Shown one piece after another: positions 6,527 to 13,999 of a stretch of 26,778 nucleotides of DNA. The notes beneath the pieces were generated by a model. It ran no database searches. It was not told where the DNA came from and saw only the letters and a program-made list of their open reading frames with translations. Every line of letters starts with the position of its first letter. Position 1 is the first letter of the stretch. The DNA is from JBFKPQ01 sp041628225 (GTDB lineage: Bacteria > Actinomycetota > Acidimicrobiia > Spongiisociales > JAENVV01), in assembly GCA_041628225.1 (NCBI GenBank), contig JBFKPQ010000016.1, positions 1 to 26,778 of the forward strand, given 5' to 3'. Both the position numbers and the translations under genes were made by a program.

Positions 6527-6958
6527 GTGCTCGTCGGCGAATACCAACACACGCTGGATGCGAAAGGGCGACTCGTGTTGCCCTCCAAGTTCCGCGATGC
6601 GTTCACGGACGGCTGCGTCATCACCAAGGGGCAGGAGCGATGCCTCTTCGTCTTCCCGCTCGACCGCTGGGCCGAAGAGGAGGCTCGCGTGAACGCGCTA
6701 CCTCGTACCGACACCCGGGCCCGCCGATTCGCGAGGTCGTTCTTCGCGTCGGCTGACGGTCAAGCCCCCGACAAGCAGGGACGCGTGGTCGTCAATCAGA
6801 AACTGCGCGACTTCGCCGGCCTGGAAAAGGACGTCACCGTCATCGGGATGTCGGATCGCATCGAGATCTGGGACACGGCCTCCTGGGAGGCGCTGTCGGC
6901 AGAGGCAGACGATTTCTACGTCGGCATCGAGGAGGCGCTCTCCGAACACGGCATCTGA
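6527..6958 (+). CDS. mraZ: Transcriptional regulator MraZ
   Basis: A 143-residue MraZ, the usual length. It has two SpoVT/AbrB-like half-domains, each with the D-x-x-x-R signature: HTLDAKGRLVLPSKFR near residues 8-23 and DKQGRVVVNQKLRDFAGL near 82-99. Start GTG 6527 gives the canonical N-terminus VLVGEYQHTLD; the AGGAA upstream is a moderate ribosome binding site. MraZ is a cytosolic ring-forming DNA-binding protein that in the cases studied represses or activates its own dcw operon. Here it is the first gene of the cluster, and its probable operator lies 37-77 bp upstream, consistent with autoregulation. Confidence 0.96.
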   Translation: MLVGEYQHTLDAKGRLVLPSKFRDAFTDGCVITKGQERCLFVFPLDRWAEEEARVNALPRTDTRARRFARSFFASADGQAPDKQGRVVVNQKLRDFAGLEKDVTVIGMSDRIEIWDTASWEALSAEADDFYVGIEEALSEHGI

Positions 6959-6991
6959 CACAACTCGGGCGAGGCGATCGCCTGGTTCATC

Positions 6992-7069
6992 GCCAGCCCC
7001 CCGGATACCAGATTGGAAGGCCCCTTACTCCGCCCGCTTCCGTTTGGTGCCAGCGCCCGGGGGGCTGGC
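6992..7069 (+). ncRNA. Structured rsmH leader, candidate mraW RNA motif
   Basis: The 112-bp gap between mraZ and rsmH folds into a nested hairpin. The outer stem is a perfect 13-bp pairing, GCCAGCCCCCCGG (6992-7004) with CCGGGGGGCTGGC (7057-7069). Inside it ACCA (7007-7010) pairs with TGGT (7045-7048), and GGAAG (7015-7019) with CTTCC (7037-7041). The 3' arm contains the G-run that would serve as Shine-Dalgarno and ends one base before the rsmH ATG, so the fold could hide the ribosome binding site. A conserved RNA called the mraW motif is described upstream of mraW (rsmH) in many actinobacteria. I match it by position and architecture, not by a covariance model. Confidence 0.6.
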
Positions 7070-7070
7070 A

Positions 7071-8000
7071 ATGCATCAGGATCCAGTCCCCGAGTACCAC
7101 GAGCCGGTCATGGCGAGAGAAGTCACCAACATGTTCGAGTCGATTCCCGCAGGGACGGTCCTGGACGCCACGTACGGTGGCGGAGGCCACACGCGGGCGA
7201 TCTTGACCGCGTTGGACGCGTCGAACACCGTGTTCGGCGTCGACCGGGACCAGGCGGCCATCGAACGGTTCGTGCCGCAGGCGCGGTTGACCGTTGCCCA
7301 GGGCCGCTTCGGTGACCTGGCCGCGTTGCTCGATGCGGCGGCGATCGATTCGCTGTCGGGAGCGCTCTTCGACCTCGGGGTTTCCAGTCACCAACTCGAT
7401 CAGGCTGCGCGCGGGTTCTCCTACCGTCATCCCGGTCCGCTCGACATGCGGATGGGTGATGGCCCGCTCACGGCCGGCGAGATCGTGAATGAATGGTCGG
7501 AGGCCGCAGTGGCCGACGTCCTTCGTACGTACGGAGAGGAGCGCTTCGCAGGTCGGATCGCACGAGCGATCTGCGAAGCGCGACCCATCTCCGACACCGT
7601 CCACCTCGCCGAGGTGGTCAAGGCGGCCATACCGGCCGCCACGCGCCGATCCGGGGGACACCCGGCCCGGCGAACCTTTCAGGCCCTGCGTATCGTCGTC
7701 AACGACGAGTTGGCCGAACTCGAGCGCGGTCTCGATGCGGCGCTCGAACGGCTGGCTCCCGGCGGTCGATGCGTGGTGATCTCCTACCACTCGCTCGAAG
7801 ACCGGATCGTGAAGCGACGTTTCACCTCGGGAGCAACGGGGTGCACCTGCCCGCCGGAACTCCCCGCGTGTGTGTGCGGCAAGACGCCGGAGCTGAGGCG
7901 TCTCACCCGAAAGCCGGTGCGTCCGTCGGCAGACGAGGTGGACCGCAACCCCCGGGCTCGCTCAGCTCGCCTGCGTGCGGTCGAGAAGGTCGCAGCATGA
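7071..8000 (+). CDS. rsmH: 16S rRNA (cytosine-1402-N4)-methyltransferase RsmH
   Basis: A 309-residue SAM-dependent methyltransferase (formerly MraW) acting on C1402 in the decoding centre of the 30S subunit. The start ATG 7071 (MHQDPVPEYHEPVM) fits the family's conserved HxPVM opening; an in-frame GTG at 7044 lies inside the leader stem region and is less likely. The SAM loop is LDATYGGGGHT at residues 31-41. Later signatures are RGFSYRHPGPLDMRM, a RRTFQALRIVVNDEL segment and SYHSLEDRIVKRRF. The Cys-rich CTCPPELPACVCG stretch near the C-terminus is also typical. Translation is probably controlled by the preceding RNA structure. Its stop overlaps ftsL by 4 bp. Confidence 0.96.
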   Translation: MHQDPVPEYHEPVMAREVTNMFESIPAGTVLDATYGGGGHTRAILTALDASNTVFGVDRDQAAIERFVPQARLTVAQGRFGDLAALLDAAAIDSLSGALFDLGVSSHQLDQAARGFSYRHPGPLDMRMGDGPLTAGEIVNEWSEAAVADVLRTYGEERFAGRIARAICEARPISDTVHLAEVVKAAIPAATRRSGGHPARRTFQALRIVVNDELAELERGLDAALERLAPGGRCVVISYHSLEDRIVKRRFTSGATGCTCPPELPACVCGKTPELRRLTRKPVRPSADEVDRNPRARSARLRAVEKVAA

Positions 8001-8389
8001 CGGCCCGGCCACTTCGCGCCGCGAGCCGCCCTGCGCCGATCCGGGTCATCCACGGACAAGGAGCGCGCCGTCCTCGCATCGCCGGTTGGGTCGTGTACAC
8101 GACTGTCGTCGCCCTGGCGTTCTTCGGGCTGATCTATTCGCAGACGTCGCTTGACGCGTCGGCTTTCGAACTCAAGGAGATCGAAGCTCAGATCGCGGTC
8201 GAGGAGACGCGTTACCAGGAGCTACGGCTCGAAGTGGCTCGCCTCCAGTCGCCCGCCCGCGTGGCTCCCGCCGCGGAATCCATGGGCATGGTTCTTCCCA
8301 CGGCTCTCCACACGGTGACGGTACCTGGTGTCGTCGCCGCCGAGGACGAGCCGGTCACCCCGACCGACCTGCTCACGGCTGCGCCATGA
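7997..8389 (+). CDS. ftsL: Cell division protein FtsL-like
   Basis: A 130-residue bitopic membrane protein: a basic cytoplasmic tail (residues 1-28), one membrane helix at about 29-48 (AGWVVYTTVVALAFFGLIYS), then a short coiled-coil (FELKEIEAQIAVEE, YQELRLEVARLQSP) outside the membrane. FtsL sequences diverge widely, so the identification rests mostly on this topology plus its place between rsmH and ftsI. In the divisome it pairs with FtsB/DivIC-like partners and FtsQ and activates FtsWI. ATG overlaps the rsmH stop (ATGA). The C-terminal 35 residues are an acidic, probably disordered tail. Confidence 0.8.
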   Translation: MTARPLRAASRPAPIRVIHGQGARRPRIAGWVVYTTVVALAFFGLIYSQTSLDASAFELKEIEAQIAVEETRYQELRLEVARLQSPARVAPAAESMGMVLPTALHTVTVPGVVAAEDEPVTPTDLLTAAP

Positions 8390-8490
8390 CGGCGCAGCTC
8401 ACCATCTTCGAGGCCCGGCCCGGCGCTGGCGGCGGACGCTTCGAGGTACGGGCCACGAGTCCGGGACCTCCCGTCCGCCGGGAGATCTGA
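8386..8490 (+). CDS. Possible 34-codon ORF between ftsL and ftsI
   Basis: An ORF of 34 codons starts at an ATG overlapping the ftsL stop (ATGA), the same junction used by true genes in this operon, and ends 2 bp before the ftsI GTG. The product (MTAQLTIFEARPGAGGGRFE and 14 more residues) has no recognisable domain. It could be a real small protein, or simply a translated leader whose termination delivers ribosomes to ftsI, whose GGGAG ribosome binding site lies inside it. No homology evidence is available. Confidence 0.3.
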   Translation: MTAQLTIFEARPGAGGGRFEVRATSPGPPVRREI

Positions 8491-8492
8491 CC

Positions 8493-10196
8493 GTGGGCGG
8501 GCGGACCCGCTCCCGAGTTTTCCAGCGCGCCGATGGGCGAGTGCTCTTCGCCGGGCTCGCCATGCTCATCGCCTGGACCGCCATCGGCTATCAGCTGTTT
8601 CGCATCCAGGTCGTGCAGGCCGACGAGTATTCGGCACGCAGCCTGGACCAACGCTTGACCGAGCGGACGTTCGCGCCGTATCGCGGAACGATCTTCGATC
8701 GCGCCGGCCGGGAAGTCGCCGTCACCGTCGACGGCGTCACGGTGTTCGCCAACCCACACCTCGTCGAAGATCCGATCCTGACCGGCCGACTGGTGGCCGC
8801 TGCGCTACGGCTCGATGAGGCCGAGACCATCGAGAAGCTCTCACGTGACACGTCGTTCGTCTTCATCCGACGTCAGCTCGAACGATCCGAGACCACCCAG
8901 CTCGAGGCCATGGAGCTTGCCGGTATCTTCTTCGAAACCGAGGCCAAACGGGTGTACCCCGCCGGCACGATGGCTGCCCAGACGATCGGATTCGTCGATA
9001 TCGACGGCGTCGGCCGGGAGGGTCTCGAATACCGCTACGACGAAGCGCTGTCGGGCGAGCCCGGATACGTCATCTACGAGCGCGATCCGCGCGGGCGCCG
9101 GATCTCCCAGGGCATCTATCAGTACGTGGCGGCTGAACCGGGCAAAGACCTCGTCACGACCCTCGACCTGTCCATTCAGTTCATGGCCGAAGAGGCGTGT
9201 GTCGAGACGATCGAGCGTACCGCGGCCCGCGGGTGCACGATCGTCGTGCTCGATCCGAACACCGGTGAAGTACTCGCCATGGCGGTCGTTCCGACGTTCG
9301 ATCCGAGCGACCGGTCAGGCGTCGATCCATCGGTCTTCTCGAACCAGGCGGTTCGCGCGCTCTACGAACCCGGGTCCACCCAGAAGCTGGTCACCGTTGC
9401 GGCAGCGCTGGAAGAAGGGGTCGTGCATTGGAACACGTCCTTCAACGTTCCGTACGCGATCCAGGTGGCCGACCGCGAGTTCGAGGAGTTCGGCGACCCT
9501 CGACCCGACGTGACCTTGTCGGTCATGGACATCGTCACGCGTTCATCGAACGTCGGGACCATCCTCATCCAGCGCCAACTCGGCGATGAGAAGTTACGGG
9601 AGTATCTCCACGCCTTCGGATACGGCGAAGGGACCGGCGTCGACTTCTCCGGAGAGGCGAAGGGGGCGGTGTCGGTCGACCCATCCTGTGGATCGTGCAC
9701 GGCGTCCGCCGCGATCGGCTATTCCGTCTCGGTGACACCTCTGCAGATGGCCGCGGTCTACGCCACCATCGCCAACGACGGCGTGTGGGTACAGCCCCAT
9801 CTCGTGAAGGCGATCAGCGACGGGGAAGGATCGGTGCGGCCGATCGAGCCCGTCACTCGCGAAGTCGTGTCGGCGGGAACGGCCTACACGATGCGGACGT
9901 TGCTCCGCAACGTCGTCGACCGAGGGACCGGACAGCGCGCCGCGGTGCCCGGCTACTCCGTCGGCGGCAAGACGGGGACCACGCTCAAGCTGATCGACGG
10001 CTCCTACAGCGAAGACGAGCACATGGCCAGCTTCATCGGCATGGCGCCCATCGACGACCCGCAGCTGGTCGTGGCCGTCGTGGTCGACCGACCCGTCCAT
10101 GGATACACCGGCGGCATGGCCGCAGCCCCGGCCTTCGCCGAGGTGATGGAGAAGGCCTTGCATTATCTCGGAGTGGAGCCCGATGCCGGCGATTGA
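8493..10196 (+). CDS. ftsI: Septal peptidoglycan transpeptidase FtsI (PBP3, class B)
   Basis: A 567-residue class B penicillin-binding protein. The GTG at 8493 is chosen for GGGAG 8 nt upstream and because it puts the single membrane anchor near the N-terminus (about residues 17-36). The PBP dimer domain begins at YRGTIFDRAGREVAVT (about 63-78). All three transpeptidase motifs are present: S295-T-Q-K298 (nucleophile Ser295), S351-S-N353 and K493-T-G-T496. It cross-links septal peptidoglycan outside the membrane together with FtsW. An unusual C399-G-S-C402 pair lies between the SxN and KTG motifs, and two further Cys are at 236 and 248. It overlaps murE by 14 bp. There is no PASTA domain. Confidence 0.96.
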   Translation: MGGRTRSRVFQRADGRVLFAGLAMLIAWTAIGYQLFRIQVVQADEYSARSLDQRLTERTFAPYRGTIFDRAGREVAVTVDGVTVFANPHLVEDPILTGRLVAAALRLDEAETIEKLSRDTSFVFIRRQLERSETTQLEAMELAGIFFETEAKRVYPAGTMAAQTIGFVDIDGVGREGLEYRYDEALSGEPGYVIYERDPRGRRISQGIYQYVAAEPGKDLVTTLDLSIQFMAEEACVETIERTAARGCTIVVLDPNTGEVLAMAVVPTFDPSDRSGVDPSVFSNQAVRALYEPGSTQKLVTVAAALEEGVVHWNTSFNVPYAIQVADREFEEFGDPRPDVTLSVMDIVTRSSNVGTILIQRQLGDEKLREYLHAFGYGEGTGVDFSGEAKGAVSVDPSCGSCTASAAIGYSVSVTPLQMAAVYATIANDGVWVQPHLVKAISDGEGSVRPIEPVTREVVSAGTAYTMRTLLRNVVDRGTGQRAAVPGYSVGGKTGTTLKLIDGSYSEDEHMASFIGMAPIDDPQLVVAVVVDRPVHGYTGGMAAAPAFAEVMEKALHYLGVEPDAGD

Positions 10197-11649
10197 ACTC
10201 TCCGCGCTCGTCGCCGCGGTGGGTGGCCGCCTCGAGGGCCCTGAGTCGACTGAGATCGTCGATGTCGTCCATGACTCCCGGCGCGTCAAGCCGGGCTGTT
10301 TGTTCGTGGCGATTCGAGGGGCGGCCCACGATGGCCACGATCACGTTCCCGGAGCCGTCGCCGCGGAAGCGGCCGCCGTGTGCGTCGAGCGTTCGGTCGC
10401 CGTGGACGTCCCGCAACTCGTGGTGTCCGACACTCGTGCGGCCCTACCGATCCTTGCGGCCGAAACGTGGGGGCACCCGTCCCGACAGGTACCCGTCGTC
10501 GGCATCACCGGCACCAATGGAAAAACGACCGTGACGTACATGCTCGAGGCCATCTTCACGGCCGATCGCCTGCGAACCGGTGTGATCGGCACCGTCGGAG
10601 CCCGGTTGACAGGAGGCCGCGGCGACACGCGCCGGCTCCACCTCGACCGGACCACACCGGAGTCGTCCGACCTGCAGCGACTGCTCGCCGAGATGGTGGA
10701 CGACGGCGTCGAGGTGGTGGCGATGGAGGTCTCATCCCATGCCCTCGAGCTCGGCCGTGTGACCGCCACCAACTTCCGCGTCGGCGCGTTCACCAACCTC
10801 TCCCAGGACCACCTGGACTTCCACGGCGACATGGAGGCGTACTTCGCCGCCAAGGCTCGACTCTTCGACGGTGTCGGCTCAGCGGTCGTGTGCACCGACG
10901 ACAGCTGGGGCCGCCGGCTCGCCGACGAGCTGACCGACCGTCGAGACCTGGAGCTCATCACCGTCGGACGAGGTGCTGAGGTATCCGCCACCGACTCAGA
11001 GACCAACCGCTCCGGTTCGGTGTTCACCGTCTCGTACGGCGGCGAGCAACTCCGGGTGACGCTGCCGCTTCCCGGCGAGTTCAACATCGCCAACGCGCTG
11101 GTGGCGATCGGCTGCGCCCGAGTCCTAGGTGCATCGCCCTCCGCAGTCGTGGACGGCCTCGCCGCGCTCGCACCGATCCCGGGCCGCATGGAACGACTCG
11201 AACACGAAGGATCGTTCTCCGTGTACGTGGACTACGCACACACCCCGGACGGCATCGACGTCGTCATCTCAGCAGCGCGGGTCGTCACCGACGGCCGCGT
11301 CATCGTCGTGATCGGAGCCGGAGGCGACCGCGATCGCGCCAAACGGCCGCTCATGGGCACCGCCGCCGGGGCAGCCGACGTGGTCATCGTCACGTCGGAC
11401 AATCCGCGCACCGAAGATCCCGCCGCCATCATCGCCGACGTCGCCGCAGGAATCCCCGACGCAACGGAACTCGTCGTCGAACCCGACCGCCGTACCGCCA
11501 TCGAGAGCGCGATCGGCTTCGCCCGCGACGACGACGTCGTCCTGATCCTCGGCAAAGGACACGAACAGGGTCAGGACCTCGGCACGACGGTCATTCCGTT
11601 CGACGACACGACCGTTGCCCGCCGAGCACTCCAGGAGGCGCGCGCGTGA
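10183..11649 (+). CDS. murE: UDP-MurNAc-L-Ala-D-Glu:meso-diaminopimelate ligase MurE
   Basis: A 488-residue Mur ligase that adds the third stem-peptide residue in the cytosol. The P-loop is TGTNGKTT (109-116), the lysine expected to be carbamylated is K224 (AAKARLF), and the ATP-site motifs IPGRMER and YVDYAHTPDGID follow. DNPR at 406-409 (TSDNPRTEDP) is the signature of ligases that accept meso-diaminopimelate rather than lysine, so the wall is predicted to be DAP-type. ATG 10183 has GGAGTGGAG upstream and overlaps ftsI by 14 bp. Its stop overlaps mraY directly, so there is no murF in the usual place and no fused MurF domain. Confidence 0.96.
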   Translation: MPAIELSALVAAVGGRLEGPESTEIVDVVHDSRRVKPGCLFVAIRGAAHDGHDHVPGAVAAEAAAVCVERSVAVDVPQLVVSDTRAALPILAAETWGHPSRQVPVVGITGTNGKTTVTYMLEAIFTADRLRTGVIGTVGARLTGGRGDTRRLHLDRTTPESSDLQRLLAEMVDDGVEVVAMEVSSHALELGRVTATNFRVGAFTNLSQDHLDFHGDMEAYFAAKARLFDGVGSAVVCTDDSWGRRLADELTDRRDLELITVGRGAEVSATDSETNRSGSVFTVSYGGEQLRVTLPLPGEFNIANALVAIGCARVLGASPSAVVDGLAALAPIPGRMERLEHEGSFSVYVDYAHTPDGIDVVISAARVVTDGRVIVVIGAGGDRDRAKRPLMGTAAGAADVVIVTSDNPRTEDPAAIIADVAAGIPDATELVVEPDRRTAIESAIGFARDDDVVLILGKGHEQGQDLGTTVIPFDDTTVARRALQEARA

Positions 11650-12713
11650 TCAGCATGTTCATCGCCGCAGCCGTGGCGTTTGCCGTAGCGATCCTCGCCA
11701 CGCCGTACGCGATCCGGTACCTCCGAGCGCGAAACATCGGCCAGTTCATCCAGGAAGAGGTGGAAGGCCACTCCCACAAGCACGGGACGCCCACCATGGG
11801 CGGCCTCGTCATCGTGGCGGCGGTCGTGGTCGGTTATGTGCTCTCGCACGTGTCGCTGTGGAGCGATGCCCGAGGGGCAGGTCTCGAGCTTCTGCGGTTC
11901 ACGACCGGTGGCGCTTTGGCGATGCTGGCCTTTCTCGGCATGGGTCTGATCGGCTTCCTCGACGACTTTCAGAAGGTGCGCAACGAGCGCAACCTCGGCC
12001 TGAACAAACGTGGCAAGTTCGGCGGGCAGCTGCTCATCGCGGCGGTGTTCGCATTCGCCCTGTTCCAGATGGACGTTTCGCTCGACTTGTCCTTCACCCG
12101 GTCGGTCGGCATCACGCTGCCGGTATGGGTCTTCGTGGCGTGGGCGTTGTTCCTGCTGACGGCGTTCGCCAACGCCGTCAACTTCACGGACGGTCTCGAC
12201 GGCCTGGCCTCTGGTGCCTCGTCGCTGGTGATGGGCGCCTACATGATCATCACGTTCTGGATCTTCCGTAACCCCGACTTCTACGGTCGCGTGCTGGCAG
12301 AGGATCTGTCGGCGCTCGACCTGGCCCGGTTCGCCTCGGCCATGTTGGGGGCCACGTTGGGCTTTCTGTGGTGGAACACCGCGCCAGCCAAGATCTTCAT
12401 GGGTGATGTCGGATCACAGTCGTTGGGAGGTGGCATGGCCGCCCTGGCACTGCTGACGAACACCCAGTTGCTTCTCCCCATCCTCGGTGGCCTGTTCGTC
12501 ATCGAAGCGGTTTCGGTCGTGCTGCAAATCGCCAGTTTCCGCCTGTTCGGCAAGCGGATCTTCCGGATCGCTCCGATCCACCACCACTTCGAGATGCTGA
12601 ACTGGCCAGAGACCACGATCATCGTCCGATTCTGGATCGTGGCCGCGCTGTCGGTCGCGTTCGGGCTGGGGATCTTCTATGGCGACTTCGTGACCGCGGG
12701 TGGTATCCCATGA
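11646..12713 (+). CDS. mraY: Phospho-MurNAc-pentapeptide transferase MraY
   Basis: A 355-residue polytopic membrane enzyme that transfers phospho-MurNAc-pentapeptide to undecaprenyl phosphate to form lipid I. Conserved blocks are the early HSHKHGTPTMGGLVIV, FLDDFQKVRNERNLGLNKRGK (aspartate pair), NFTDGLDGLASG, APAKIFMGDVGSQSLGG and the cytosolic APIHHHFE loop. Hydrophobic segments agree with about ten helices. The start GTG 11646 overlaps the murE stop (GTGA) and has an AGGAGG ribosome binding site 5 nt upstream. An ATG three codons later is a weaker alternative. It is followed by murD with an ATGA overlap. Confidence 0.96.
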   Translation: MISMFIAAAVAFAVAILATPYAIRYLRARNIGQFIQEEVEGHSHKHGTPTMGGLVIVAAVVVGYVLSHVSLWSDARGAGLELLRFTTGGALAMLAFLGMGLIGFLDDFQKVRNERNLGLNKRGKFGGQLLIAAVFAFALFQMDVSLDLSFTRSVGITLPVWVFVAWALFLLTAFANAVNFTDGLDGLASGASSLVMGAYMIITFWIFRNPDFYGRVLAEDLSALDLARFASAMLGATLGFLWWNTAPAKIFMGDVGSQSLGGGMAALALLTNTQLLLPILGGLFVIEAVSVVLQIASFRLFGKRIFRIAPIHHHFEMLNWPETTIIVRFWIVAALSVAFGLGIFYGDFVTAGGIP

Positions 12714-13999
12714 GGATCCTCGTGATCGGTGGGGCCGTTTCGGGCGCGGCTGCTGCACGGCTGGCCCTGCGCCGCGGGCACCAGGTGACCGTCTACGACC
12801 GGGACCCGGCGATCACGGCTGTCTTCCTGTCCGAGGGCATCGGTACGGTGACGGGCGAGTGGAACGTCGAACTGCTGACCGGCGTCGATGTCGTCGTCAC
12901 GAGCCCCGGGGTTCCGGAGAAGTCCCTGCCGCTGACCCACGCGCACGAGTTTGGCGTCCCGGTGTGGAGTGAGGTCGAGTACGCCAGTCGTTCGATCACC
13001 GCCCCGATGGCCGCCATCACCGGAACCAACGGGAAGACCACGGTGACGTCGCTCGTGGCCGACATGCTGCAGGCGTCTGGCCGGCGCGCGACCGCAGCCG
13101 GCAACATCGGAATGGCACTCTCGGATGTCGCCGACGACACGTGGGAGGCACTCGCCGTCGAGGTGTCCAGCTTTCAGCTGCGATTCATCGATGAGTTCCA
13201 TCCGGCCGTCGCCGTCATTCTCAACATCGCCGATGATCATCTCGACTGGCACGGCTCGATCGAAGCGTATGCCGACGCCAAGGCTCGCATCTTCGAGCGC
13301 CAGACCGCAGACGACGCCCTCGTGTATGACGTCGACGACCCTGGAGCTCGGCGAGTCGCAGAACGAGCCCCCTCCACCCGGCTCGCCGTCAGTGGAGTCT
13401 CCGCACCCGATGGAGGGTTCGGCGTCCGGTCGGGTGCGCTCGTCACGTCGTCCGTGTCGGTCCCGCTCGGCGAACTTGCCGTCGACGACCCGGCCTATCT
13501 CGTCGACCTGGCGGCGGCCGGTCTGGCGGCCGAGCGGCTCGGCGCCACGCCCGAAGCCGTCGCGGGCGTCGCTCGCTCGTTTCGTCCGGGGCGTCACCGG
13601 CGCACCCTGGTGTTCGAATCCGATGGCGTGGCCTGGGTGAACGACTCGAAGGCCACGAACCCGCACGCCGCGGTGGCGGCCGCGCGCGCCTATCGGTCGG
13701 TGATCCTCATCGCCGGTGGCCGCAACAAAGGGCTCGATCTGACCCCGGTCGCCCGGGTCCCGTCGGTTCGCCATCTCATCGTGCTCGGCGAGGCCGCCGA
13801 TGAGCTGACCGCCGCCGCCACCGGTCCCGTCACCAGAGCCGGTTCGCTCGAAGAAGCGGTGGACGTCGCCGGTTCGGTGGCCGTCGCGGGCGACACGATC
13901 CTGCTGGCGCCAGGTTGCGCCAGCTTTGACATGTTTTCGTCATACGAGGCGCGGGGAGAAGCCTTCACCAACGCCGTGCTCGAGAGGAGCCGATCATGA
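12710..13999 (+). CDS. murD: UDP-MurNAc-L-alanine:D-glutamate ligase MurD
   Basis: A 429-residue cytosolic Mur ligase that adds D-glutamate to UDP-MurNAc-L-Ala. The N-terminal Rossmann-like domain opens with MRILVIGGAVSGAAAARLAL and TSPGVP near residue 64. The P-loop is TGTNGKTT at 104-111, followed by AGNIGMAL and EVSSFQL, both typical of MurD. The ligand region is FRPGRHRRTLV and VNDSKATNPHA, and LLAPGCASFDMFSSYEARGE closes the C-terminal domain. The ATG overlaps the mraY stop (ATGA), and the stop overlaps ftsW in the same way. Confidence 0.96.
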   Translation: MRILVIGGAVSGAAAARLALRRGHQVTVYDRDPAITAVFLSEGIGTVTGEWNVELLTGVDVVVTSPGVPEKSLPLTHAHEFGVPVWSEVEYASRSITAPMAAITGTNGKTTVTSLVADMLQASGRRATAAGNIGMALSDVADDTWEALAVEVSSFQLRFIDEFHPAVAVILNIADDHLDWHGSIEAYADAKARIFERQTADDALVYDVDDPGARRVAERAPSTRLAVSGVSAPDGGFGVRSGALVTSSVSVPLGELAVDDPAYLVDLAAAGLAAERLGATPEAVAGVARSFRPGRHRRTLVFESDGVAWVNDSKATNPHAAVAAARAYRSVILIAGGRNKGLDLTPVARVPSVRHLIVLGEAADELTAAATGPVTRAGSLEEAVDVAGSVAVAGDTILLAPGCASFDMFSSYEARGEAFTNAVLERSRS

